This document shows positions 44,519 to 55,996 of a stretch of DNA of 64,000 nucleotides, piece after piece. Made by a program: the position numbers and the translations under genes. The DNA comes from Anaeramoeba flamelloides (lineage: Eukaryota > Metamonada > Anaeramoebidae), in the NCBI GenBank assembly GCA_027625915.1, contig JANTQA010000023.1:4650001-4714000 (forward strand). The letters run 5' to 3'. The notes below the pieces were generated by a model. That model saw nothing but the letters and a program-made list of their open reading frames with translations, had not been told where the DNA came from and made no database searches. Each line of letters begins with the position of its first letter. The stretch's first letter is position 1.

Positions 44519-46990
44519 ATGGAAGTTTCAGTAAGAGAATGCGTCGGTCAGACAGAACCAAAATTACCAAAACCACCAATTTTTAAGAAAGAAGATTTGA
44601 GAGACTTTTTATTTACAAAAGGTAAGAAATCCGTTTAAAAACAGTTATTTACTTCCAAATTTTTTATTAATAAACAATATTTTGGAAGGTCTTGTTATAT
44701 TCCAAGGAGACTCATTATCACCTATTTTATATGCTCTAATTTCACACTTTCTTTTATTAAAAATCATTACATTACCGAATCATTGTCAAACGTTTGCAGA
44801 TTATTAATTTTAATTATTTAAGGAAATCAGAATCAATTAAATCAGAAATTAATTTCATATATGAAATTATTATTCAATTTGGATTAAAACCTAATAAAGA
44901 TAAAACAATTGTTTCAAAAGATTTAAAAAAAATTAAATATTTGGGCATTTTTATTTAGATAAAATTTCATATATATCTATAATTTAAAAAAGGTGAAAGA
45001 AACATAAAACAACCGTAAACAATTATTTAATAACAACTCTCTGAACAATAGTTTAAAAATAAGACTATTTAAATCTTTTATAATAAGCCAATTAACATAT
45101 GGATTAGAAATATATATTTTCGAAATAAAAACTTTAAATTATCAAAATTCTTGGATTAATTCATGTATTACTAAAATATACAAAATAAACAGAAATACAC
45201 CTATTCTTATTCACAAAACAGGATTTAACATAGAAAATATGATAATTTCTGTTAATAAAAAGAAATTTAAATAAAAAAAGAAATTAGGAAATTTATCTCT
45301 ACCTAATTTAGAAACATTAATAAAATTTAACTAAAGAATAAATAATAAAATCAATTGGAAGTTAAAAGATATTATCGAAATAAAAAAAAGAAATATACAA
45401 ACACACACATAGCGAGTTGTTGAATTCTACAAGTTGGAAGTGACTTTATTTTTTTTTTTTATTTTAAGAAATAAAATGAAAATTTAAGAAATTTTCGGTT
45501 TATTTCTTAAATTAAAAAAAAAAACGCCGTTAGCTTTTCCAGAATTGAAAAGAATTGAGTTAAATCTTTGATTTTACTCAATTCTTTTGAAATATGGAAA
45601 AGCTAGGTACTAGACGACACTTTTCGTTAGGTTTTCCAAAATTTGAAAGAATGGAGTAAAATCTTGAGATTTATACTCAATTCTTTTGAATTCTGGAAAA
45701 GCGCTGTTCGCTTTTATTGGGTTTTCTGTTTATTTGTAAAATCAATAGATTTTCATAATAAAATAGAAAATATCAAAAAAACCTAGAAAACTTCACAAAT
45801 AAATAGAAAACTCAAAAAAAAACTAACGAAAATCAATAGATTTTCCTAATAAAATAGAAAATCTCAAAAAAACCTAGAAAACTTTACAGATAAAACAGAA
45901 AACATCAAGAAAAGTGCAGTTAGGTTTTCCATAATTTAAAAGAATTGGGTTAAATCTTTGGTTTTACTCTACCCTTTTGAATTCTTGAAAACCTAGATAC
46001 TTGACGGAACTTGACGACACCCCACAAAACTATTTCACAATAATAAAAAATCAAAATTATTTATTTAAAACTCAAAAATATTTAAGTTATCCCTCAAGCT
46101 CAACAATTCGAAAATTCAGAACATTCACTAACTGCTTAAATAGATATTACTAGGTAATTAATAAAAATTCAAATAAATTTTGTCCTTTATGTTTAAAGTA
46201 TAAACAGAAGGAAATTATAGAAAATATTGATTATTTTTTATGGATATTTCCTTTCTATGAAAAAGATATATTAATTTTTCACAATAAATTAAAGAAATAA
46301 ATCTTAATGAAATAATTTTAAACTGTTATAGTTTGAAATTATTTTCATTGATTAATAATCGTGAAATATATGATTTTATCCTTAAATTTCTGAAAGGAAA
46401 TTTAAGTCTAAGGGCAACTAGAGTGTAATTTACACTTCTTCAATAATAAAAAAAATAAAGATTATTGTCTTCTTATCTAAAAAATCACAACTTTACATTT
46501 GAAACATATTTTTTTTTTCATTTTTTTGATAAACGAAAGTAAAATATATTTCGAAAATTGTTACTCATCTGAAATAATAAAATGAAAAAAAAAAAAAAAA
46601 AATTTCGAAGTAATCAACAAAAATAAACCTTTTTCAGTCAAAGTGACCCACATTTATTGAAGAAATGAAACCAATTCTATAAGTTTTATCTAACTATTCT
46701 TAACAAAATACTTTTTTTTTCACTTTTTAGATCAAATCAAATTTTCAATTGTTAGATCGTATCATTTTTTCTTATTCGTATACAAAAAAATTTTTTTTTG
46801 TATTTTTCTTATTTTTTTTAAAGCCAATTTGAAAAAAAAATAAATGTTTGAAAATCCAAATTAACTTTAAGAAAATTTAGGCAAAGTAATTTCTTTTAAA
46901 GTGAATAAATCTACTATGAAAAATCTTAAGCTCGTGCAAAAATTTTCAAATTCTTTGGGAAAATTAAAATTGCTGAAGATGTTTCAATAA
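44519..46990 (+). CDS. Possible small two-exon gene split by a LINE-bearing intron
   Basis: ATG 44519 reads MEVSVRECVGQTEPKLPKPP…RDFLFTK plus one base before a strong donor (AAAG|GTAAGAAA), exon 44519-44621. This stretch is richer in GC and looks coding. A phase-compatible continuation exists at 46881 after AAAATTTAG: (G)KVISFKVNKSTMKNLKLVQK… to a stop at 46990, which would give a 70-residue protein with the LINE remnant inside the intron. Exon 1 is moderately convincing; the link to 46881 rests only on phase and could be chance. No family is recognised. Confidence 0.3.
44690..46450 (+). mobile_element. Decayed LINE remnant, split by a fold-back repeat
   Basis: Reads GLVIFQGDSLSPILYALISHF (compare GVYQGDPLSPILFAFISHF in the 35331 copy), then SEINFIYEIIIQFGLKPNKD and KTIVSKDLKKIKYLGIF, and after an interruption FRTFTNCLNRY, LKFLKGNLSLRATR and an A-rich tail. 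Several frame and stop changes mark it as dead and older than the 35331 copy; the Asp pair of YADD is not intact. About 600 bp (45418-46030) of fold-back repeat is inserted. As in the other copy, recognisable sequence begins at RT motif B. Confidence 0.75.
45430..46030. repeat. Dispersed fold-back repeat family, inserted in a LINE remnant
   Basis: Modules in both orientations: GTTAGCTTTTCCAGAATTG…GAATTGAGTTAAATCTTTGA, CTAGGTACTAGACGACACTT, AATCAATAGATTTTC, AAAAAACCTAGAAAACTTCA, ending CTAGATACTTGACGGAACTTGACGACACC. The LINE reading resumes after it (46040 onward). Confidence 0.7.
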
Positions 46991-47179
46991 AAGACTACCA
47001 AAATTTTTATTAAAATTTTAAATTTTGTAAAATTTATAATATGTTCAATTATTTCTTTTTATGAATCTCGACTCTTTCTGAATGTTATTATTTCTCTTAT
47101 TATCAACACTTTTAATTTCCTAAATAAATTGAGAATTTTGGATGAGAATTTACGATGAAAGGTCCCAAAGTTTTTTTTA

Positions 47180-48060
47180 TAATTTTATTTTTTTTGAAAA
47201 TTTATAGTTTGTTAAGGCACTGGCCATTTACTGTGTATTTGCACCATACTTAATGGGTGACTTAAAACCAAAAAGGGTATTGCAAAATTACCCTTCTTTT
47301 AATTGATCAAATTCAAATAACAAAAAAAAAAAAAATTCAATCAAAAATACTAAGTTTAAAAGGATTCTCTATTTCAAAAAAATCCAATTTTTTTTTTAAA
47401 AAAACAGTCCTTTCTTATTTTGGATTCCCAAATGTTTCCATTTCTTCAATTTAAAAAAAATTGTTTTCTTTAAGTACACAATCAATTTAATTCCGTTTAA
47501 TCTTATTTATGGTTATTTTGAAGCCCTCTAAATTTGACAAAGAAAGGAGTTTCTTAATATTCTAGAGAAAATAATACCTTCTTTTAGAAATGAAAAAAAT
47601 GAAAAAAAAGATCTTCAGGATCTCAAAAAGTGCCAAAGAGCGACACTCCGAAACCAACACAGTTGTTTTCAAACTTATATATTCATATCCATTCAAATTG
47701 AAAATTGAGTGTCGTTTTTTGGTGCCTTTTTCTAAATATATCCTATTTTTTGATTGTCAATTTTTCGAGATCAATCGCGCTTCATGTGTTGGTTAGTTTT
47801 TGATTGTTATTAGGTTCTCATAAAAATTACAAAATATTTTTTTTCCATTTCAGAAAATTATTTTTCACCGTAGTTACTCTACCCTTAATGTATTTCTTTT
47901 ATTAAATATCGATTATAATCTGAAGTTTGTGAGTTCTCTTATTTCTAAATAATATTATATTGCTTTATTCTGAGAAAAAAATCGAATTTTTCATTTTTAG
48001 TTGGGCCCCTTTGGGTGAAACGAGAGTCGTAATAGAAATTGAGACAAAAAAATATTGAAA
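47180..48060. repeat. Dispersed repeat region (partners at 57180-57310, 58240-58400 and 59690-59830)
   Basis: 47213-47300 (GGTGACTTAAAACCAAAAAGGGTATTGCAAAATTACCCTT) matches 57190-57265. 47600-47740 (CTCAAAAAGTGCCAAAGAGCGACACTCC…) matches 58250-58360. 47750-47890 (GAGATCAATCGCGCTTCATGTGTT…) matches 59715-59835. The 47590-47796 frame, and the coding-like WAPLGETRVVIEIETKKY after an acceptor at 48001, are probably transposon remnants. Confidence 0.5.
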
Positions 48061-49797
48061 TGCAATGAAAAGTATAATTTAAAAGCTTCTTATAAATCAC
48101 ATATCATTTTGATTTTTGCCTGTTTGGAAATTAAAGTCCCCTAAAATATCATTTTTTTTTTTCCAACATGAAAATCAAATTTATACTTCATGTTAAACCA
48201 CTAGAAAACTAAATTTTTGTTGTAATGTTAAATAATTTAGGGAAAATTCAAAAAAGAAAAAAAAACTACAAAAATGAAATAAATTTATAATTTATTTTTT
48301 AATAAAAGAAGAGTGTAATTATATGAAAAATTTATCAAAAAAAAAAAAAAACAAGTGGATAAAAGTAAAAGATAATATATTAGAATAAAATAATAAATTT
48401 AATATTTAAACAATTTGAATAAAGTCTGATAATAATTATGAAAATAAATCAAAACTCTTGAAATTAATCATAGTGTTTTTTTTTTTTTTTTTTTTTACTT
48501 TTTATTAACCAACTACGTTGTGGTCAAAAAAAAAAAAATTCTGAATTTTCGTTTTATTATTAATCGATAATCTATGTGGATATACATAAACTCGTTAGTT
48601 TTTAATTTTGATTTAATTTCTGAAAATTTTGATAATTAATCAAAACTATTTTCACTTGTTTGTATACAAAATTAAGAAAATTTTTTTCTCAGGATCATAC
48701 TTAAAATTTATTATTAATCATAATAAATGATGTGAAAAAATAATTATAATTTTTAAACTATAATTTCATTTTATTTCAATTAAATTAAAAAATAAAAATT
48801 CTTTCTTAATCATTAATTACTGAAATATTTGCTTTTTTTTCTTCTTTTTACTTTGTATTTCTTTATTTACATATATTATTATATTTATCATTTAAAAAGC
48901 ATGCCAATGTGAAAGAAAAGCATCACAAAGTGGGCAATTTTTTCAAAGAATTGTTACATATAGAAAATCAACGCTTGAAAGGCTTTATAAAAAAATTGAA
49001 AAATAAATATTGAAATAATTTTTTTTACAAATTCTTATTAAAATAACATTGATTTAATTGAAATAAATCACACTCAAACATTAAATGTTGAATAAAGATA
49101 CATTAAAAAAATACTTTTTTATGTTTTTTAAATATTTTTTCTGTTTCATCATCTTTTTTTTTTTTTTTTCACTGAATTCTGTTTTTTTTTTTAGTTATGA
49201 TTTTACACTTTCATAAACCATTATTACTACTAAAAAAGAGAAAAAGGCATGGTATTTCAATATTTTAAAGTATAATATATGCACAATTTTTTTTTAAAAT
49301 TTCTTTTTAAGTCCAAAGCTAATTTTTTAATAAATCTTGTCTGATCAAAAATTAAATTACTTAATTTTTTTTTCCTTATATAAAGTCTTTTTTCTCTTTG
49401 TAATCAAAATTGTATTACAAAGAAATTAATATATATTTCTGATTTAAAAATTAATCAAAATATTTTATGTTGGTTAAAATTTATTTTAATTTCTTTTGTT
49501 TATTGATCAATAATTATCTTCCCTTTTGAAAACTTCCTTAAGTTGTAATACTCTTTTTGGGGTTGATCGATTTAAATAATAAAAATAAAAAAAAGAAATA
49601 ATCAGGGATCATTTAGAAATACATATGTAAAGCAATATTAATAAAAACAACAAAATAGTATTTTTAAGAGTTGATCTTTGTATGTTCATGGAATATGTTA
49701 AAAAAAATAACAATCAAATATTTATACTTTGGAAAATACATTTTATAAAATAATTAATCAATTTGTAAATCATAACGAAAATTAATTATTTTTAATA
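48061..49797. other. AT-rich intergenic DNA, nothing recognised
   Basis: Homopolymer-rich (poly-T near 48478-48498 and 49150-49170). No exon-like stretch. Confidence 0.4.
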
Positions 49798-49993
49798 TCG
49801 TAAGTTCGACTTTTAAGATAAAGGCTTTAAACAAAATTTAAGGTACAAAAAAAATCTCAAATTAAGGTATATTTTTTGGAATTTTTTTGTTACAAATAAT
49901 TTTATTAGAATTTGGATTTTGTACTTTAATTTGAGATTATTATTGCACCTTAAATTTGGTTGAAAGTTTGTTTCTTAAAAGTGGAACTGGTTG
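49798..49993. mobile_element. TA-flanked MITE, copy 6 (196 bp)
   Basis: TA/TCGTAAGTTCGACTTTTAAG … inverted CTTAAAAGTGGAACTGGTTG/TA. Inner repeat AAATTTAAGG(T/C)AC and ATCTCAAATTAAGGTA are also mirrored. Confidence 0.8.
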
Positions 49994-50118
49994 TATTAGT
50001 TAAATGGGTAGTATCAAAATAGTTTAAAAATAAAAATGTATAGTTTTTTTTTATGTTGTTGATTCATATTTTACAAATGCAAAATAACTATAAATCGATT
50101 CAGATCATTTAATTTATA

Positions 50119-50317
50119 CAGTCAGTTCCGCTTTTAAGACACAAACTTTCAACAAAATTTAAGGCACAATAAAAATCTCAAATCAAGGTACAAAATTTGG
50201 TATTTTTTTTATTTTACAATTTATTTTACTAGAATCTGAATTTTGTGCCGTAATTTGAGATTTTTTTAATGCCTTAAATTTCGTTGAAAGTTTGTGTCTT
50301 AAAAGTGGAACTGACTG
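50119..50317. mobile_element. TA-flanked MITE, copy 7 (199 bp, best preserved)
   Basis: TA at 50117-50118, CAGTCAGTTCCGCTTTTAAG on the left, and the exact inverse type CTTAAAAGTGGAACTGACTG before TA at 50318-50319. The terminal repeats extend about 80 bp. No coding capacity. TA duplication plus a CAGT start fits the Tc1/mariner-pogo superfamily; the specific family is inference. Confidence 0.85.
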
Positions 50318-50319
50318 TA

Positions 50320-52330
50320 AAGTAATTTATTCTCATTTTTTTTTGTACCAATAAATTTTTTTACCCACTAGACCTAAAATCCAAATATTTGGAGGGAAAA
50401 TATTACAAACATTAGAACATTTTTATAACGATAAAACGTTTTTTGTCCCAAATACAATTATTAAATAAGAAAAAAAAAAAGAAAAGAGTTTTTATTTAAT
50501 AATCTATATCGACAAATACAACAATTTAATCCCCCTAATTGATAACAATAATACGAAAAAGATTATGTAAAAATGGAGGAAATTTAAGAATAATAATATC
50601 CTATAAAGTAGAAAATTAATTTATTATCATGAAGTAACCATTTAGAATTAAAAAAAAGTATAGGCATATTTCGAATTTTTTAATATTTTAGTTATTTTTT
50701 TGAATGAATTATTGTCAGGTATAAAAATATTTATATTATCAAAAAAAAAAATGAAAAAAAAAAAAAGATTTCAAATTTAATTCATGATTTGATTAAATAC
50801 TAATTAACACACTTCCTGGTAATAAATACCAATATATCAGGACTATTTTATAAAATAAAGTCAAAATTTGTCTATTTGTAATAAAATATGTAAAATAAAT
50901 GGCAATTTAATTAAGAAAATTAAAAAAATTCTTTCTATTAAAATAGTATTAAATAATAAATTTGGAAAAAAAAAATCATAAAATATTTATTGAATCCCGA
51001 CAAAAAAATCAAAAGTCAGTAAATAAACTAAAAAAATCAAAATTAAAGAACACAAATACCATCCTGGTTAGTTTTGTTCATTATTTTGTTTCAAAAGTTT
51101 TATTTTGATTTGAAAACGATTAAATTTTCTTAAAAAGAATACAACGAAAAAAAAAAGCCCCCTATTATCTTGTAGATAGTTGAAAACAATGTGAAAACCC
51201 AGAGGGTTGATCCTATTCTTTTAATACTGGTAGAGCTATACACTCGACAGCACTTGCTGAAACGTTTTTTTTTATTTATTTTTTTTTCTCCTAGTCACAA
51301 TTTAAGCAAGATTGTAACAAATAGGCTATATTTTCCTTAAAAAAATAAAAAGAAAAAAAAATATTTCAAAGCAAACCTAAGAAAAAGAGAAAGAAACGCA
51401 AAAAAATTGTTTTAATTAATATTAAATACAATAAAGATTATTTATTTGGTAATAGTAGAAGAAATAGGAATACACAAATTAAAAATGTTCATTGTGTATA
51501 AAATAAAATCAATTAATTTGTTTTTTTTGGAAAATACAATGGAAAAAAAATTGAATTCTCTGAAAAATTATCTTTTCTGGGTTTCTTGTATAATCAGAAT
51601 TGTATGAGTTTTCATGTCTCGAAAATTTAAAAGTTCAGAATATGAACAATAATATCTTTGAATAATTAAATGTGGTCGTGAGAAGCTGATCCCTTAAGAA
51701 TTACAATTTCAGAATAATGAAATCTATATATATATATATATATTGTGTTACGTGTAAGTTCATGTTGTGATTTTGGTTCTTAGTTGATTGATATCCAATA
51801 CACAGACATAAAAATTAATGTCTAAATATTTTGAGTTTTTAATAAATTTATAATTGTTCCAAAAACTATCAAACTTATCCGGTTTGACTCCTAGGTTGAA
51901 GTTTTTCATATGTGAAGGTATGAAATGTAATGTTTGTTTAAAAAGGAAATTTTTGTTTTTTTTTTTACTTTTTTTTATTTGCTAAAATTCAAATTGATTA
52001 GCCTAAAACTAATAGACAGGAACACATTTAATGAATAAATCTGAATTTTTGGGTGTCTTTTGAAATTTTTTTATTTAAACTTTGTTTTGTTAGGTGCTTT
52101 TAAAAAAATGTATTTTTTGATTTAGAAATCCAGAAAAACCAAAAAGTAAAAATTATTCTTAAGAACCTTCCAACCATTTAGTTTTACATTTTTATATCAG
52201 ATTTTTCGAAAACAAATTGTAAATTGTATTTTAAATCACTATTAAAGCCAATTTCAAGTTGAAGATCTAATCAGCTTAGACCCAAAATCACAACTCGTGA
52301 TACACCCGATACAAGATAATCTTTTTTCAA
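50320..52330. other. AT-rich intergenic DNA with one fold-back-family fragment
   Basis: At about 51160-51270, …CAGAGGGTTGATCCTATTC…CTATACACTCGACAGCACTTG resembles the termini of the dispersed fold-back family. The rest shows no gene. Confidence 0.4.
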
Positions 52331-53147
52331 ATTTCAGGGATTGTAAACCTTAAATTAATATTATCCTTTATTTTAATTTACAAGATTGGCTTTTGAGATT
52401 TAAATGGGATAAAATTTCAAACAATTTTCTTTTTTCATTTTCTGAAAAATTCCACTCATTTCGAATTCTTAGTAGACTCAAAGTATCTCGGTTTGTACCA
52501 ACAAAAAACAAATAAATCAAGAGATCACAAATTACCATCTCTTTCTTTGAAAACTCTGTTTATAAAGAAAAATATTGAGAAGGAAAAGAAAGTGAAAATT
52601 TGTTCCCGATTATAATTCAAATACCAGTAAAATGGGTGTTCTTTTTTACAACTATTTTCAACCAATATCTGCAAAAAGAAATTCTTACAATTTGTATGGG
52701 TTTGTACCATCTCGACAACAAGTCTATGGTAAATTAATTAAATAGTCTAAAAAAGGGATTATGTCTTGTTGTAAGAAGGGTTCTTTTTTCATAGATCCAT
52801 AAAATATTACAAAAGTAAAGTAAAAGTTTGAAGAAAACCCAAGAATAATTCATTTCTTGTCTTGAAAATTTTAAAGCACTGTTTTTGTTGAACTTTGTAA
52901 CAGTAAAAACGCGTCTCATGTTTAGGTATGTTCTCAAATCACAAAAAAACAAAAAAAAAAAAAAACGGTGGTAAATTACATCATTTGGATTCAGACAAAA
53001 TTTCAAAACAAAAATTCAAAAAAAAATGATTTATCAAAAATTTTGTTGATGTTTTTTTTTTTTGTTTCAAATTTTGCAAAAAAACAAGCAAAAAAAATTA
53101 AAAAAAAAAAAGAAATTAAATCGAAATACGGTTGGATCTCTAATAAT
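52331..53147. other. 3' flank of the syntaxin gene, partly repeat-derived
   Basis: GGGATTGTAAACCTTAAAT (52338) and ATTATAATTCAAATACCAGT (52609) match the window start (about 833 and 293). The frames 52525-52710, 52734-53006 and 52968-53168 show no domain. Confidence 0.4.
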
Positions 53148-54059
53148 TTATTTGAGGAGGAAATATAGCACAACAACAACCCCTATTGTGCCAAAAATGC
53201 ACATCAAAAAGCACATTTTCTTTCTGGACTTTTTCTGATAGCGGATTGCTTGTTTGACTTGCACGACACCCTCCTGGATAAAGTCCTTTGACTCGACGAC
53301 GTTTGTCTCGATCTTGTCGATCATTTCGCCTTGCACGTGCACAAGCAAGGCCATGTCAACAAACATTTGGTGCAGTTCATTAATCGACTTTTCAAGATTA
53401 AGAATGTCTGCATGCTTTGCGTTGATCTGGCCAACCAAATCCTGGGCGTCCTGTAGTTGCCTCCCGGAAAAGATCTGTGTCGTCTTTTGCCCGCCGCCCT
53501 CTAAGATGGATTCAATTTGCTCTTCTGTGACTTCTGGGTTCACAATCTTACACTGCCTACTGACTTTGTCTCTTAATTTCTCTTTGTTGTTTTCTTGGAC
53601 GCTGTTTAATTCTGATAACAAGTTGACAAATTTTGATTTCAACGCTTGGGTTTGGTTTTGGCGGATCCTGGTCTCGGCGATACCTGCTTTTTCTTTCATT
53701 TTTTCTTTGTTTTCTTTTTCTAACTTTTCGATATTCACCTTGATTTGGCCATTAACTTTGCTTACCCGAGACAACGAAGTCTTGACCTGTTGCGATAACC
53801 CTTCGCTTTGTGTGCTGTTGGTTGAATTTAAGGACTCCTCGCAAATCCTTTTGATTTCTCCGACTTCCTCTTCAACAAGATCAAGGTCCTTTTGAATTTT
53901 GTCGACCTTTTCAAAGAATTCGGGCATTAATTCAAGATCAGATACACTCCCAGAACTACGATCACTGCCACTAGTAGAAGAAGTTTCACTTTCGCCTCCT
54001 TCTAGTTTCAATTTCTTCATTCCTCTTCCCGTCTTTAGAAATTCTATTTTATTGTTCAT
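53148..54059 (-). CDS. Syntaxin (Qa-SNARE), tail-anchored
   Basis: Single exon, 303 residues, ATG at 54059. A Ser/Gly/Glu-rich start (residues 1-45) is followed by an Habc-like helical region (about 46-170: FFEKVDKIQKDLDLVEEEVG…). The SNARE motif spans about residues 205-265 (DILNLEKSINELHQMFVDMA, VQGEMIDKIETNV) and contains the zero-layer Gln in VQGEMID. After a basic RYQKKSRKK there is one C-terminal transmembrane helix (MCFLMCIFGTIGVVVVLYFLL). It therefore acts as a target-membrane SNARE in vesicle fusion, closest in pattern to plasma-membrane/endosomal syntaxins 1-4 and 7/12-type proteins. The gene is markedly richer in G and C than everything around it and uses GAG, AAG, ATC and CTT/TTG-type codons, a bias expected of a strongly expressed gene. 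Confidence 0.92.
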   Translation of the reverse strand: MNNKIEFLKTGRGMKKLKLEGGESETSSTSGSDRSSGSVSDLELMPEFFEKVDKIQKDLDLVEEEVGEIKRICEESLNSTNSTQSEGLSQQVKTSLSRVSKVNGQIKVNIEKLEKENKEKMKEKAGIAETRIRQNQTQALKSKFVNLLSELNSVQENNKEKLRDKVSRQCKIVNPEVTEEQIESILEGGGQKTTQIFSGRQLQDAQDLVGQINAKHADILNLEKSINELHQMFVDMALLVHVQGEMIDKIETNVVESKDFIQEGVVQVKQAIRYQKKSRKKMCFLMCIFGTIGVVVVLYFLLK

Positions 54060-55996
54060 CTGACAATTTTAAAGTTGAAAAAATGAAAAATGATTTACTT
54101 TTTTAACTTGAATAATGTGCTGGTTTCAAATTTATCCTTTCTTTCGTATTTACATGGTCAAGAGTATACTCTTGAAAAGAGGCAATTATAAGCCCTTCAA
54201 TTATTTTCGTTTAAATAAAGACCAAGTGTTTTCGTTAATCTTTTTTTTTGGTTTTTCAATTAATTCTCAGTTATTTATCAAGAACAAATACATAAATCGA
54301 CCATGAACACAAATACAGCCCACTTCGTTAGTTGTCCTAATTGTTATCTCTGAGAATCCCGAACTTAAAAGAATATTTTTATATTTTGAGTTTATAATTA
54401 AAACAAAAAAGAAACAATTGTTTTAGTGAACGAATGATGTTCGTTTGCAAAAAACTGAAAACAACGTGTGTTCTTAAATCGTCTAAAAGTTGTTTTGATC
54501 GATTTGTATAGCACGTTTATAGAATATTTCTTTTAAATCATTTTTATTTTAGGGTATTTGTACTTTTGCAAATTATACAATATCATCTCTATTTTTTCCA
54601 GTCCTTTTCTTTTTAATCATAAGATTCAATAAAAAGTCTACAAATACAGGTAGTAAAAGTTATATTTCAAGACAAATAGATCACAAATTTCAATTTATTC
54701 TCATTGAAACAGATTCTTCAAAAATAAAAAGAATTAAAATCAACGAACTATAATTCCTGATTTTTTTTAAAATTGGAGTCTACTTTTTGAACTTGGGGTG
54801 ATTGAAAAGTAGTATATTGTTAAATTCAAATTCGCTTAATTTGAATTTTTTCATCAAGTTCAATATATTAGGTTAATTAAATTTCTAAAAATATTATTTC
54901 TTTTTCATTGTTTTTGAGTAGATCCTTCGTTTTTTTCAACTAAATATAGATAAAAATAATCAATGTATATACACAAAATTTTTATTTTATTAATGGGTAA
55001 ATAACAGTATGGTGTATAAATATTTATTAATTCCTTGAGATTTAATTTTATTTTATTTTTTATCTTTTAATTTTCAATAGTTATTTTTTATTCTTTGTGT
55101 CTTAAAATATTTAAATGTTGTTGATCTCAATAATTATAATTGTTTTTTTGTTGTTAAAAGGCGTGTTTGTTTTTTTTTTAAAGTACAGTGATCAAAATAA
55201 TATGTGAACAACAGCTATTATTGGTGTTTCTTGATATTATCTGTGTTTTTTTATCTCTTCTTGTTCGAATGGAACATCCAAATCTATACCCAGCAGTATA
55301 AATCAGTTAAAATCATTTTTGAAGGGCAATTCCTTTGATCTTTTGAATAAATTTTAAATTAAGAAGGGAATTTGTTGATAATATTTTATAATTTTCTTGA
55401 TTTTTTTGTTTTTTTGATGGATTAAAATTTTTAAAGAAAATATACTCAATTTTTTGAGATTAATTTTTAAATTTGATCCTTGATTTTTAGGATTTCTTTT
55501 TGAATAATTGAACTTTAAGAAACCAATATCATATTTAATTAGGGTTTATTGTTGGTTTCTTGATGGGTTGATGTATAGGTCTTCTTAAACAAAAAAAAAA
55601 CATAAAGTATATTTTGAAACACGGATTAAATTTTTATGTGAGCTTTATTTTAACAACAGAATGATATGATAATTTAAGGATTCGTTTTATTTTTTGGAAA
55701 TCTTTAAAAGTGTGATAAATAATAGTAAATTCTATTGATAAATTTAATCTTTGGGATATTTACAACTAGCCGAAAAGTATAAAGATTGGGTTAATAATTA
55801 TTGATTATAAATAATCAAATAAAAAGATATTTCTTTTAGGTTATACGTTATATTTTCCACTTTTTAAAAAAGTATTTTTGGGGAATTTTTAATTTCTTTG
55901 TTTGTTTTTTTTTATCCATTTATTTTGAGTTCAATAAAACGAAAGAATTTTTATCGAACTGTTCTATAAAAAATAAAATTCATTTTTTTTTTTCAG
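54060..55996. promoter_or_regulatory. Upstream region of the syntaxin gene
   Basis: The sequence just above 54059 is AT-rich (leader). ACGAATGATGTTCGTTTG near 54430 is a small dyad. No promoter motif was recognised. Around 55255-55370 several frames are open (one reads SIPSSINQLKSFLKGNSFDLL), insufficient for a gene call. Confidence 0.35.

Noticed and set aside
53254-53895. Plus-strand 213-codon frame with many Cys/Ser
   Set aside because: Mirror of the syntaxin gene; long only because that gene is GC-richer and has few stops on either strand.
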